Below are positions 25,717 to 34,356 of a stretch of DNA of 40,070 nt, piece by piece. The position numbers and the translations under genes were made by a program. This DNA comes from Sorangium cellulosum (GTDB lineage Bacteria > Myxococcota_A > Polyangia > Polyangiales > Polyangiaceae), in contig DYPH01000047.1 in the NCBI GenBank assembly GCA_020720045.1, positions 1 through 40,070 of the forward strand, written 5' to 3'. A model generated the notes under the pieces. The model was not told the origin of the DNA and did no database searches. It was given only the letters and a program-made list of their open reading frames with translations. Positions within the stretch are counted from its first letter, which is position 1, and each line of letters begins with the position of its first letter.

Positions 25717-27461
25717 AGGTATGCTTCCCCGCGTTTTACGAGGCCCATGATGATGAAATCATTGAGGTAGGAAGGTAGGTAACCCATCGCCCGAAACTCA
25801 CCGAGGACCTTGTTCTTCTCGCCAGTCCCAGTTCGAACGAACTTGAAGATCGGGCGAATCTCGACTTCGTGAGTATCGGGATCAATGCCGATTACCTCCG
25901 AAATATCGGTAACTTTTCGGGTACCGTCGGACATTCGGGACTGTTGAACAATCACATGAACGCTCGACGCGATCTGGTCACGGATAGCTCGAATCGGCAA
26001 ATCGAGACCGGACATGAGCACGAGCGTTTCCAAGCGGCCGATCGCCTCGCGGGGCGAGTTGGCGTGGGTGGTTGTGAGCGAACCATCGTGGCCCGTGTTC
26101 ATCGCCTGGAGCATGTCGAGCGCTTCGCCGCCACGGCACTCGCCAACGACGATTCGGTCGGGACGCATTCGGAGAGCGTTCTTTACGAGGTCGCGAATCG
26201 TGTACTCGCCGCGCCCTTCAAGATTGGCGGGGCGTGTTTCAAGCGAAACAACGTGGGGCTGCTTCAATTGAAGTTCTGCGGCGTCCTCAATGGTAACGAC
26301 GCGCTCATCTTCGGGAATCGCGCCGGAGAGAACGTTGAGGAGGGTCGTCTTCCCGGACCCCGTACCACCTGAAATAACGATATTTTTCTTCGCTACAACG
26401 GAGCGCGTCAAGAAGCGCCCCATCTGCTCGGTGATGGAACCGAAGCGGATGAAGTCGTCCATCTTCAGCGGCGTTTTGGCGAACTTTCGAATCGTGATGC
26501 ACGATCCGCGAAGCGCGAGCGGCTTGATCACGGCATTGACGCGGGACCCGTCTTTGAGTCGCGCGTCGACCAACGGCGAAGACTCGTCAATACGGCGGCC
26601 AAGCGGTGTCACGATGCGCTCGATAACGGCGCGCACGCGCTCGTCGTCGGTGAAGCGCGCGCTCGAGAGCGTCAGCTTTCCCGCGTGCTCCACATAGATG
26701 GTGTCGGGGTCGACGACCATGATTTCGCTGCACTTTGGGTCGGCGAGGAACCGCTCGAGGGGACCAAGGCCGAGCGCTTCGTCGGCCAACTCGCCGATGA
26801 GGACATCGCGCTCGATTTCGCGCGGAATGCGGGCGTCCATCGTCGCCACGATCCGGCGTAGCGCCGTCAGCACCTTGGGACGCATCGACGGGTCATCGAG
26901 CTTCTTGGCGTCGATGGTCGCGAGGTCGAGGTGTTCGAGGAGCTGCTTATGGATTTCGCGGCGCATCGCGACTTCCGCTTTGCGCGCTTCCCGCTCAGCA
27001 TCGTTCGTGAATCCGGCGGGGGCGCCCCCCGCAGCCGGTCGAGCGGCAGGTGCTGCCGGTGGGGCTGGCGCGGCGACCGGTGGAGCCGGAGGAGGAGGTG
27101 CTGCGTAGGCGGGGGGCGGAGCGACCGCCGGCATGGACGGCGCGGCGGGCGCCGCAACAGCCGTCTGTGCAGGATACACATAAAGTGTAAACTCGCCGAC
27201 GACGACCGGAGTCCCGTAAGGCACCTCGATCGCACGCTTTTGGAGGAGTAAATCGCCCGCTATCGTTCCATTTCGGGACACGTCTTCGACGCGCAAGCCT
27301 TGGCGTCCGACGTCAAAAACGACGTGTGCCCGCGAGACCAGGTCGCTGTCGAGGCGGAGCGTCGACGTCGGTGCGCGGCCAACCGTGATTGGCGTCCCCA
27401 CAGGGAACGTCTCGGTGCGCTGGCGACCGTCTTCGGACTGGATGACCACGGATAGAAACAT
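25713..27461 (-). CDS. cpaF: FHA-domain-fused CpaF/TadA pilus ATPase
   Basis: A 582-residue fusion. Residues 1-~100 are a canonical FHA domain with GR (28-29), SRAH (43-46) and NGT (64-66), the residues that bind phosphothreonine. A Pro/Ala-rich linker covers about 103-155. The rest is a full CpaF ATPase: N-terminal domain ([39 protein letters not shown]), Walker A GGTGSGKT (365-372), [12 protein letters not shown], Walker [18 protein letters not shown] and the His box [10 protein letters not shown]. It powers pilus assembly at the TadB/TadC platform. The FHA domain suggests control or recruitment by a Ser/Thr protein kinase, which is inference; no such kinase lies in the window. The ATG at 27461 starts directly at the FHA fold. 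Confidence 0.94.
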   Translation of the reverse strand: MFLSVVIQSEDGRQRTETFPVGTPITVGRAPTSTLRLDSDLVSRAHVVFDVGRQGLRVEDVSRNGTIAGDLLLQKRAIEVPYGTPVVVGEFTLYVYPAQTAVAAPAAPSMPAVAPPPAYAAPPPPAPPVAAPAPPAAPAARPAAGGAPAGFTNDAEREARKAEVAMRREIHKQLLEHLDLATIDAKKLDDPSMRPKVLTALRRIVATMDARIPREIERDVLIGELADEALGLGPLERFLADPKCSEIMVVDPDTIYVEHAGKLTLSSARFTDDERVRAVIERIVTPLGRRIDESSPLVDARLKDGSRVNAVIKPLALRGSCITIRKFAKTPLKMDDFIRFGSITEQMGRFLTRSVVAKKNIVISGGTGSGKTTLLNVLSGAIPEDERVVTIEDAAELQLKQPHVVSLETRPANLEGRGEYTIRDLVKNALRMRPDRIVVGECRGGEALDMLQAMNTGHDGSLTTTHANSPREAIGRLETLVLMSGLDLPIRAIRDQIASSVHVIVQQSRMSDGTRKVTDISEVIGIDPDTHEVEIRPIFKFVRTGTGEKNKVLGEFRAMGYLPSYLNDFIIMGLVKRGEAYL

Positions 27462-27510
27462 CGGCCCGCCTTTTGTCGCTTCCGGGGAGCCCGGAACCGC
27501 ACTGCCAATT

Positions 27511-28815
27511 TCAGTTCGCCGAAGGGGGCGTGACCGGGAACGTGTCGAGATTCTGCATCGATCCCGAGAAGTTCTTGTAGGTCGTTAGCGCATTGCGGAC
27601 GACTTCGAGGGAAGACTTCGGCACGGTCTCTACAACGCTCGGAATAATGAAGATGGCCCCTTCGGATTCCGATTCTTCCTTCCTGTGACTCCCGAAGAAG
27701 ACACCGAGGACCGGGATTTCACTAAGAAGCGGGAGACCTTGGATATCGTTCCGCCGGCTCATGGTCTTGAAGCCGGAGAGGACGAGCGCCTGACCGAGCT
27801 TGAGATTGACGGTCGTTTCGAGGCGCGTCGCTGTGCGGCCGGGGAGTTCCCCGCCATTGTTTGGGGCGAGCTCAGAAACGTCCGAGGCGATTTTGACCTC
27901 GATGTCTTTCGTGCTCGAGTCGTAACGCGGCAGCATTTTGACGTGAGAGCCGTACTCGATTTTCGCCACGGAAGCAGAGACGGCCGTCGAGACTTTAAAG
28001 TTGAGTTCTCCGCCATCGAAGAACGTCGCTTCAACGCCATTTCCGGTGATGAGCGTCGACTGCTTGAGCACCTTTGCCCAGCCGTTTCGGGCACCAATGT
28101 CGAGCCGCGGGAGCGGCTGACCGACGATGGAGGCCTGTGCGGAGGTCATCGTCCCGGTGATGAAATCGAAGTCGAGCTGGGATTGAATGATCTGTGTCGC
28201 TCCACTCGACGTGCCACCGATCGACGTCGGATACCCGATCCCGACCGCCCAGCTCGAAGAGCGTTCGTACCGCACGAAAAAGAGGTCGAGGCGGACGAGA
28301 ACCTTGCGATCACCGGGCATCGGGCCAGCCACGACAACAAGGCTTTCGGCCTGATCCTTGTACTGCTTGGCGATCGCGTCGATGCGCTTGGCCTCGCTGT
28401 CGGTGCTCACGCTGCCGTCGATAAACAACTTGCCACCGACGCGCCGGAGGCGGACGCCAGGCGAGTCGCCGAGGAGTTGCTGGAGCTCGCGCTCTACCTG
28501 CGCGATATTGCGCGTAGAAACGTTGATGTCGTAGGTGGTCTGAGCGCCGTCGTTCTTGATGAGAAGGAGCGATCCGGATCCGGGACGGCGACCCGTGATG
28601 ATGAACTGCGTGCCGTCGGGGGTCGGCTTCACGTCGAAGCAATCGCCGGTCGGCGCGTAGTTCTTCACATTTGCTGCGGCTACGAGTTTCGTTTCGCCCA
28701 CGGAGAGCGTCACGTCTGTGCTGTGGGCGGCCGGCTGCTGGGCATGGGCATGCGGCGCGGCAAACAAGCCGGTAGTGGCGAGGGCAGCGCAGAGAACAAG
28801 CGGGCGGAGCTTCAT
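27511..28815 (-). CDS. cpaC: CpaC/RcpA-type secretin
   Basis: A 434-residue outer-membrane secretin. The ATG at 28815 is preceded by AAGGAC and begins a signal peptide (MKLRPLVLCAALATTGLF, cleavage after AHA). The N-terminal part has the CpaC-type domain (DVTLSVGETKLVAAANVKNY) and a BON-like unit (GDSPGVRLRRVGGKLFIDGS). The C-terminal secretin domain includes GELPGRTATRLETTVNLKLG, ALVLSGF and LPLLSEIPVLGVFFGS, the hallmark secretin motif. It forms the outer-membrane channel for the pilus. It lies between cpaB and the FHA-cpaF gene. Confidence 0.93.
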   Translation of the reverse strand: MKLRPLVLCAALATTGLFAAPHAHAQQPAAHSTDVTLSVGETKLVAAANVKNYAPTGDCFDVKPTPDGTQFIITGRRPGSGSLLLIKNDGAQTTYDINVSTRNIAQVERELQQLLGDSPGVRLRRVGGKLFIDGSVSTDSEAKRIDAIAKQYKDQAESLVVVAGPMPGDRKVLVRLDLFFVRYERSSSWAVGIGYPTSIGGTSSGATQIIQSQLDFDFITGTMTSAQASIVGQPLPRLDIGARNGWAKVLKQSTLITGNGVEATFFDGGELNFKVSTAVSASVAKIEYGSHVKMLPRYDSSTKDIEVKIASDVSELAPNNGGELPGRTATRLETTVNLKLGQALVLSGFKTMSRRNDIQGLPLLSEIPVLGVFFGSHRKEESESEGAIFIIPSVVETVPKSSLEVVRNALTTYKNFSGSMQNLDTFPVTPPSAN

Positions 28816-28866
28816 AGGTGTCCTTGAGGGGCGTCGTAGTAGCGACAAGCGTGGGTGGCGGCGCAA

Positions 28867-29643
28867 TCAGCGCGGCGCGGTAATCAGCTGGGGCACGGTC
28901 GAGGTCGGGCGTGCAACACTGCGCTGCCCGGTAATCCCCTCGAACTGGTTCTGCCCCATTTCCGCGCTCTTGATGCGGGTTTGGTCGCGCACCGAACGGA
29001 CTGCAACCGTGAGACGTCCCGACTCGCTCGCGAGCGACATGATGTTGACCTCCTGCGGGCCGAGGCTCAACGTGAGGATGTCTTCGCGGACTTTCTTCGT
29101 CTCGTCCCGGTCCCGCGACGTGTCGTTCCCGGTAGCCAGCACAAGCACCTTCTCGAGCAAAAGCTTTGAGAATCGCTCACCTTTATCGTCAGCCCCCTTG
29201 ATGAAGGTGCCGAAGACGTCGACGTAGTCGCCGGGCCGGATGAGGGTCACCGCGGAATCGGAGCGGTCGACGTGGATCGTAACGGCTCGGTAGCCCGGCT
29301 CGACACGGTCGCTGAGATTGACCTGCTCATCCTGAGCGTTGACCATGTCTGTCCACATCACGGTTTGCTGAGCGAGGACGGTATTTGCCGCAGGAAGTCC
29401 AAGGATTTTCGAACGTTCCGACTCTTTGATGGCGCGGTCCTCGACCCAAGCGATCGGGACTTTGCGGGTCCCGATCATGTCGTCGGTGAGGATGACGCCT
29501 CGGTCGATTTTCTTCGCCGCGACCAGCACCGTCACGCGCTCGCCACCGGAGGCATCGAGCTCGAAACGACGTTGATAAAGCACGAGAAGAATCACTCCGA
29601 GAGCGGCGACGATGGCGGCGATTGCAAGGGCCCGGCGATTCAT
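28867..29643 (-). CDS. cpaB: CpaB/RcpC-type pilus assembly protein
   Basis: A 258-residue protein with an N-terminal membrane segment (LAIAAIVAALGVILLVLYQ), a SAF domain (VTVLVAAKKIDRGVILTDDM) and the RcpC/CpaB domain (GYRAVTIHVDRSDSAVTLIRPGDYVDVFGTF). CpaB sits in the periplasm and works with the secretin. It is the first gene after an internal terminator and so needs a promoter of its own in 29644-29726; none was identified with confidence. Confidence 0.92.
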   Translation of the reverse strand: MNRRALAIAAIVAALGVILLVLYQRRFELDASGGERVTVLVAAKKIDRGVILTDDMIGTRKVPIAWVEDRAIKESERSKILGLPAANTVLAQQTVMWTDMVNAQDEQVNLSDRVEPGYRAVTIHVDRSDSAVTLIRPGDYVDVFGTFIKGADDKGERFSKLLLEKVLVLATGNDTSRDRDETKKVREDILTLSLGPQEVNIMSLASESGRLTVAVRSVRDQTRIKSAEMGQNQFEGITGQRSVARPTSTVPQLITAPR

Positions 29644-29726
29644 GGATGGGGGACTCTATCTCAGGGGGGAACCGCGTGAAAAGAACCGAAAGTACAAGCG
29701 TGTCGGACGCCGCACTGCGTAGAACG

Positions 29727-29763
29727 AAAAAACGCGTCGGGACCCCTAACAGAGTCCCGACGC
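29727..29763 (-). terminator. Intrinsic terminator inside the Tad locus
   Basis: Perfect 10-bp arms GCGTCGGGAC (29734-29743) and GTCCCGACGC (29754-29763) with a 10-nt loop. Read on the minus strand, the stem is followed by G and six T (29732-29727). It lies 22 bp after the stop of the 321-residue gene and 83 bp before the cpaB start, so it ends transcripts from the pilin/peptidase half and separates them from the assembly-machine half. Confidence 0.9.
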
Positions 29764-29785
29764 TAGGAGGCCGACGGCACAAGCC

Positions 29786-30751
29786 TCAGGGGGCCGAAGG
29801 ACGAGCGCGGGCGGCGCGCTGGTCTGCGCCAAGTTCCGCGATCGTGACGACGGTACGCTTGGTCTCGCTGTCGATGCCGGTGCTGAGAATGAGCTCAACG
29901 CCGTCCTTTTCGAAACCGCGTCCGCGATTCCCGTCACGGTCGTATTTCAAACCAACCCAGCCGTCGTCACGAAGCTTGTTGTCATAGCTCGCAGCGACGT
30001 CCTCAGCGGAACGGGCGGTCGAATAGATCCAAACGCCGTACGGCGTGCCATCAAACTGCGCGGAGAGGTAGCGCTGGGAATCGGCGGGGCGCGGAACGAG
30101 CGTCGGGTCGGAGCCGGGTGCATCTTTCCCGTCTTCAATGGCGAAGGAGGAGAGCTTGAAATGATCCTCCGTCCAGACGGTGAGGGCGCGCGTCTTGCCG
30201 TCCTTCGTGGCGGTCATGTACGAATAGCGAAGCTTCCCAAGATCGCCCAGATCGGCGGATTGTTGGAAGGTCTTCATGGTGTCGACGAGGTTTGTGGCGC
30301 TCCCGTTCGGCTTCGAAATGCATGCGACGACGCCGCGCGTCCCCTCCTCCCGTCGGAGCACACCATTCGGAAGAATCCCGAGAGCGGCGACCTCGGTCGG
30401 CGCGGACTTGTAAGCCTCTTTGAACACGGCAGTGTCCTGAGCACTGCAGGCGCGCTCAACGAGATCGAGACTCTGTTTGAGGGGCAGATTCCCGACCCCC
30501 GAGGCGGCGTAGATCGGCTCCCCATTAAGGGTGATTTTTTGCGGACGGTCAAGGAGTTCGACGAAGGGAAGAAGGTCCTGCCCAAAGGCGACCGCCTGGT
30601 TCCCAACTTCTGCTTTTGCCTTCGACCACGAAAACATCCCCAGCCCGAGCGCAATCGCGCCGGCATACGCGGACACGCGCATCCGACCGGCCCTGCGCGG
30701 ATCGGTGTTCTTGCTTCGCAGCGAAGTGAGGAAAGATACCAGCTGGATCAT
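29786..30751 (-). CDS. Membrane-anchored protein of unknown function in the Tad locus
   Basis: A 321-residue protein with an N-terminal hydrophobic segment after a basic stretch (RMRVSAYAGAIALGLGMFSW), so it is probably anchored in or exported across the inner membrane. The remainder is soluble, with two cysteines (ERACSAQ and GVVACIS) and a C-terminal module FDGTPYGVWIYSTARSAEDV and GRGFEKDGVELILST. No family was recognised. It is encoded 21 bp after the TadE-like gene and just before the internal terminator, so it is expressed with the pilins. A periplasmic partner of the pseudopilins is possible. Confidence 0.7.
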   Translation of the reverse strand: MIQLVSFLTSLRSKNTDPRRAGRMRVSAYAGAIALGLGMFSWSKAKAEVGNQAVAFGQDLLPFVELLDRPQKITLNGEPIYAASGVGNLPLKQSLDLVERACSAQDTAVFKEAYKSAPTEVAALGILPNGVLRREEGTRGVVACISKPNGSATNLVDTMKTFQQSADLGDLGKLRYSYMTATKDGKTRALTVWTEDHFKLSSFAIEDGKDAPGSDPTLVPRPADSQRYLSAQFDGTPYGVWIYSTARSAEDVAASYDNKLRDDGWVGLKYDRDGNRGRGFEKDGVELILSTGIDSETKRTVVTIAELGADQRAARARPSAP

Positions 30752-30772
30752 GACTCGGCTCCGATCTACGGC

Positions 30773-31249
30773 CTAAAAGAACGACTTGGCGAAACTGAAG
30801 ATCGACGAGATGCCGCCGCCATTGTGCTTCTCGTTGCACATCATGTGCGACGAATTACGGACGGGGCGACTGTAACCGAACTTATTGACTTCTTTGTCGG
30901 TCGTCTCGTGGGCAATGCGCGTTTTGGTGTTGAGGGACTTCCCCATTTCACCGGGGGGGGCGACATCTTGACCGCCCTTCCCCTTTGCGCCGCCCACACC
31001 ACCGACATCCATGTCGTCCCCCTCGCCGGCAGCTGCATTGCCGGAGGGGGCAGTCTCGTCGCAGGAATGAGCGGCGTAGTAGGCGACGTCGTAGCGGGCC
31101 GTCTGCATCTGGTTCAACTTCTCATAATAAGAAGACATCATCCAGATACTGAGACCGAAGAAGAGAGAGATAACCGGGAGGATCATGGCGGCTTCCACCA
31201 TCGCCGCCCCTCGCTCGCCACGCTTATTGTGTCGTCGCATGGATCTCAT
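30773..31249 (-). CDS. tadE: TadE-like pseudopilin
   Basis: A 158-residue protein with a basic N terminus and the prepilin-like motif GAAMVEAAM directly before the hydrophobic helix (MILPVISLFFGLSIWMM), as in TadE proteins. The cleavage glycine is at the expected -1 position. The C-terminal periplasmic part is Gly-rich (GEGDDMDVGGVGGAKGKGG) and has two cysteines (SCDET and MCNEKH). The ATG at 31249 lies 3 bp after the stop of the tadG-like gene; a second ATG at 31240 is an alternative. It probably primes or caps the pilus. Confidence 0.82.
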   Translation of the reverse strand: MRSMRRHNKRGERGAAMVEAAMILPVISLFFGLSIWMMSSYYEKLNQMQTARYDVAYYAAHSCDETAPSGNAAAGEGDDMDVGGVGGAKGKGGQDVAPPGEMGKSLNTKTRIAHETTDKEVNKFGYSRPVRNSSHMMCNEKHNGGGISSIFSFAKSFF

Positions 31250-31251
31250 CC

Positions 31252-32766
31252 TCAGTGATAGTTTTCGGTGGCCGGGAGCGCATTCGCGCCACCCCAGAGG
31301 TCTTCCGCTTGCCCCTCTACGTAGTCGACACCCTTGTCGATTCCGCTGCCGACGATCTTCTCGAGAATGTCGGCGTTTAGGCCGACCTTTTCTCCGACCT
31401 TCGCCGCTGCCCCGATCGCGTTTTCAAGCGCCTTCGAGTTCGAGATCTTCTCGCCGATGCTATCGAAAACACCGCCGTTGAGGACCTTCGAGAGGAAGAA
31501 GTCTCCGAGGACGCCGAGAATGTTCATGGTGCGGACACGCACGAGCCGCGTTCGCCAGTTCATCGCGTAGAGCGCTAGGTCGACGTCGTCCTTGCCATCG
31601 CCATTGCAATCGTCGCCGTCCCAGGCATCTTTGCAGTCGAAGAACATCTCCGCCTGCGCCGTGTAGAAGTGCATTCCCGCTTGGGAGTTCTTCGTAAAGT
31701 CGTAGCCAGCCATCCCGACCTGACGAACGCTCTTGTCATCAAAGTTGGTGACGACGAAGCTGTAGGTCTGCATCCAGTCGGTGCCGTTCTCGGCCGGCTT
31801 GTACATCTTCTTCGGCCCGGTCTTCTTCTCCCACCAATCGCTGTCGAAGGTGCTGTTGTTGAAGCCGAGAAGACCGAAGGCCCAGCCGCCGGAACCGTAG
31901 GTGCCGTTGTTGCTGCAATAGCGACCAACGCCGGCCCATTTCAAGAGCCTTTCGATGTAGCCGCCGCCGCCGAACTTCGAGCCGATCATTTGCCCGATCT
32001 CCACGAAGAGCGCGGAGCAGAGCGAAGCATTTTCCGCCTTCGAAACCGGAAGTCCGAGCTTGCCCGAGGCTTCAGCAAACGTGACCCCGGAACTCGCCGC
32101 TTTCGCACCGTCGAGCTTCTCAGCAGCAGCGCCCGCAGCACCACCACCACCGCCACCAGCATCGCCGTTCCCGGTGCCGGGAATCATCGACGAACTCACG
32201 CTTAGGGCCAAGAACCCTTTTTCGTCGTAGACGTGTTTGTTTCCGACGTTGACGCCGGCTACTTGGCCGAGATGAGGCGCGACATAGGCAGTCACTGTTT
32301 GGACGGTTCCGAGTGCCTCGACGCCGACCTTAAAGATCTTCGAGTAGCCGACCCAAATCTGGTTGACTGCTGACGCTGCTTGCTGGGCAGCCGGGCAGCC
32401 CACCGCGGTAATCGGAATGAGGCAGAGGGCGACGGCAGCGATGTATGCGACGTCGCGGACGATGCCCAACGCGATGTAAATCGCGGTCATTACGAGCATC
32501 AAGAGATTGAGTGCTGCGATGAGGTTCATCCCCTTCGCGTGCACGACCGTCACGGAGAATGCCGCGGCGTCGGCAGCTTCTTGCGCTTTGTCGCGGAACA
32601 CCAGCATGTCGCCGATGCCGATCAGGAACCAAAGGGCTCCAATCAGGAACATGGCGAGAAAAACTCCGAGGACCATGATCGCACCGCGATCATCGGTCTT
32701 CAATTTCCGGAGCGCCGTGGCCGTATCGATGGGCTCAAACGGTGAGAGGATTGCTGCAGTGCTCAC
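31252..32766 (-). CDS. tadG: TadG-like pseudopilin with dockerin-type calcium loop
   Basis: A 504-residue protein beginning with GTG at 32766, immediately after the stop of the preceding tadE-like gene. It has the TadG N-terminal pattern (DDRGAIMVLGVFLAMFLIGALWFLIGIGDM, continuing AQEAADAAAFSV), then an unusual second hydrophobic block (LIAALNLLMLVMTAIYIALGIV, then AYIAAVALCLIPITAV). The exposed region contains a Gly/Ala stretch (GDAGGGGGGAAGAAAEK) and, at residues 383-396, an Asp/Asn-rich loop (DGDDCNGDGKDDVD) that fits a dockerin/thrombospondin-type calcium site. TadG proteins are thought to be minor pilins or tip/secreted components. It contains several cysteines but no von Willebrand A MIDAS pattern that I could see. 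Confidence 0.78.
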   Translation of the reverse strand: MSTAAILSPFEPIDTATALRKLKTDDRGAIMVLGVFLAMFLIGALWFLIGIGDMLVFRDKAQEAADAAAFSVTVVHAKGMNLIAALNLLMLVMTAIYIALGIVRDVAYIAAVALCLIPITAVGCPAAQQAASAVNQIWVGYSKIFKVGVEALGTVQTVTAYVAPHLGQVAGVNVGNKHVYDEKGFLALSVSSSMIPGTGNGDAGGGGGGAAGAAAEKLDGAKAASSGVTFAEASGKLGLPVSKAENASLCSALFVEIGQMIGSKFGGGGYIERLLKWAGVGRYCSNNGTYGSGGWAFGLLGFNNSTFDSDWWEKKTGPKKMYKPAENGTDWMQTYSFVVTNFDDKSVRQVGMAGYDFTKNSQAGMHFYTAQAEMFFDCKDAWDGDDCNGDGKDDVDLALYAMNWRTRLVRVRTMNILGVLGDFFLSKVLNGGVFDSIGEKISNSKALENAIGAAAKVGEKVGLNADILEKIVGSGIDKGVDYVEGQAEDLWGGANALPATENYH

Positions 32767-33273
32767 TCAGTCCTCCGTCTTGTAGCGGGCACCTTGGTGC
32801 GGGTAGTTCGCGGTCTCTTCCCAGTCAATCGAGGCTCCACCGCCACAAACCATGTACTTTGCCATCGGAACGTCGCACTTGAAGGTCGCCTTCACTTTGA
32901 CGGTTACGAGGCCGAACGGGCCATCGTATTCGTCGCGATTGGACGAATCGTCAATCGTGACTTCGACATTGCGGATGGCTGTATTTTGCCAGGGCCCGAG
33001 CGCCTTCCCAACGGCATTTTCGACGGCTTTTTGGCCATCTTCCTGATCGTCTTTGGCATTCTTTGGCTTGGGCAAGTTCTGATTGTCGTGCGTAACCGCG
33101 GCGGCGCGAACGCCAATGGTCGCCGCATGCTTAAGCATGAGACGACCAGTGTACACACGGGAGAGCTGCCAACAGACCGTCCAGATCATGAGCACTGGAA
33201 CGATGGCGATCATGAACTCGACCATCGCTGCGCCGCGCCGTCTTCGCGCTCGATAGGGGGGTGTTCGTTTCAT
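32767..33273 (-). CDS. tadE: TadE-like pseudopilin
   Basis: A 168-residue protein from the ATG at 33273, which overlaps the peptidase stop (ATGA) and has GGAG upstream; longer in-frame starts lie inside the peptidase gene. The motif RRRRGAAMVEFMIAIVPVLMI is a class III prepilin/TadE cleavage region with glycine at -1 and glutamate at +5. The mature domain has a long charged stretch (KPKNAKDDQEDGQKAVENA) and two cysteines (FKCDVP and VCGGG). It is one of two TadE-like proteins in the locus. Confidence 0.84.
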   Translation of the reverse strand: MKRTPPYRARRRRGAAMVEFMIAIVPVLMIWTVCWQLSRVYTGRLMLKHAATIGVRAAAVTHDNQNLPKPKNAKDDQEDGQKAVENAVGKALGPWQNTAIRNVEVTIDDSSNRDEYDGPFGLVTVKVKATFKCDVPMAKYMVCGGGASIDWEETANYPHQGARYKTED

Positions 33274-33812
33274 TCCGATCTCCATTCGAGAAACGCGGTA
33301 ACTGCAGTGCCTACGAACATGCACGGGCCGAGGCGAAACCAGGTGAGAGCTTCCGGCTCAATCGTCGCTTGCTTGTCCTTCGGACGTGCGGCGTTGAGGG
33401 CAATGGATAGACTCGTCTTCAACGTTTGAAGGAGCTTGCCATCGTAAATGAGCTTCACCGGTGCGAACACGGCTGCGGCGACGAAGGTGATGAAGGTCGC
33501 CTCGAGCCCGATTTGGGGCATCAAGAGGGCGCCAAGTGCCAGAAAAAACTTAAGATCTCCGCCGCCGATCGCATTGTAACGATAGAGGAGGAAGGGGACG
33601 AGACCGCAGACGAGCGCGCCAAGGAGGGAGACTCCGGCGCTCTGTAACGCGGCCTTCTCCGCCATCCCCTGCGACACCGCGTAGACTACGTGGGCGATGG
33701 GGGCGCCGAGAAGGAGGCCGAGCGAAAATCTTCCAGGGATTTCCCCTTTTTTCCAGTCGTAGCCGGCTGCGATGGCCGTCGCCAGAACCGCGACGACGAG
33801 GAAGATCTTCAT
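33270..33812 (-). CDS. cpaA: Prepilin peptidase (TadV/CpaA type)
   Basis: A 180-residue polytopic aspartyl protease that removes the leader of Flp, TadE and similar prepilins at the inner membrane. The catalytic aspartates are D19 (GYDWKKGEIP) and D86 in the GGGD motif (AIGGGDLKFF). The usual IPN after the first aspartate reads IPG. There is no N-terminal methylase domain, as expected for TadV. It follows the flp genes by 100 bp and overlaps the tadE-like gene. Confidence 0.92.
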   Translation of the reverse strand: MKIFLVVAVLATAIAAGYDWKKGEIPGRFSLGLLLGAPIAHVVYAVSQGMAEKAALQSAGVSLLGALVCGLVPFLLYRYNAIGGGDLKFFLALGALLMPQIGLEATFITFVAAAVFAPVKLIYDGKLLQTLKTSLSIALNAARPKDKQATIEPEALTWFRLGPCMFVGTAVTAFLEWRSE

Positions 33813-33912
33813 GCTTCAAATCATACTTCGGGACGAAAAAGCGACGCCCAAATTCTTGAGCGCCGCTCGTTGGATTCGTAAGCCCGGCAACAGTCGCCAG
33901 GCCGACGCGCGT

Positions 33913-34089
33913 TCAGCCGAAGGCGCTCTTCGCTTCCGTTGCCGTCGACTTGACGGTGGTGCCGAGTTCCTTGAAGGCCATGTACGCGATGAGGAGGATG
34001 AGTGCGAGCATGATGCCGTACTCGACCATCGTGGCAGCGCGCTGGGACTTCTTTTCGATGAGGCGGGCGCGGAGGATCTGAAGATTCAT
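33913..34089 (-). CDS. flp: Flp-type major pilin (copy 1)
   Basis: A 58-residue prepilin. The ATG at 34089 is chosen because AGGAG lies 8 nt before it; an ATG at 34095 is too close to that site. The leader is basic (LRARLIEKKSQR) and the core AATMVEYGIMLALILLIAYM is the Flp pattern with the E-Y pair at residues 23-24. The -1 cleavage residue is alanine (A18) instead of the usual glycine. The short tail ends KSAFG. It is almost identical in its core to the copy at 34153-34314, with 63 bp between them. Confidence 0.9.
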   Translation of the reverse strand: MNLQILRARLIEKKSQRAATMVEYGIMLALILLIAYMAFKELGTTVKSTATEAKSAFG

Positions 34090-34152
34090 GGTCATGGCTC
34101 CTGGATGTAACGCTGGGGTGAAAAAGACAGAGAACTTGGTTTGATCCCTCTA

Positions 34153-34314
34153 CTACTGGAAGGCAGCGGAGGTGTCTACGGCGGCTTGCCCGGTCTTGTT
34201 ACCGAGCTCTTGGAACGCCATGTAGGCAATCAAGAGGACGAGGGCGAGCATGATCCCGTATTCGACCATCGTTGCAGCTCGTTGCGGGATTCGGCGGAGG
34301 GTCTTCGGGGTCAT
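34153..34314 (-). CDS. flp: Flp-type major pilin (copy 2)
   Basis: A 53-residue prepilin from the ATG at 34314, preceded by GAGG. The leader is short and basic (MTPKTLRRIPQR). The hydrophobic core AATMVEYGIMLALVLLIAYM differs from copy 1 by a single conservative change, and the mature tail (FQELGNKTGQAAVDTSAAFQ) diverges. Alanine (A13) again replaces the -1 glycine, with E18 at +5. The frame extends upstream to 34356 but has no support there. The two copies probably arose by tandem duplication. Confidence 0.9.
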   Translation of the reverse strand: MTPKTLRRIPQRAATMVEYGIMLALVLLIAYMAFQELGNKTGQAAVDTSAAFQ

Positions 34315-34356
34315 GGCGTACCTCTTGATGAACAAGGCGGACGTTGGTCGTCTCAA

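Noticed and set aside
33813-33912. Attenuator hairpin between flp copy 1 and the prepilin peptidase
   Set aside because: A GGGCG...CGTCCC pairing around a T-run is visible on the minus strand, but the stem is short and imperfect, so it was not listed as a feature.
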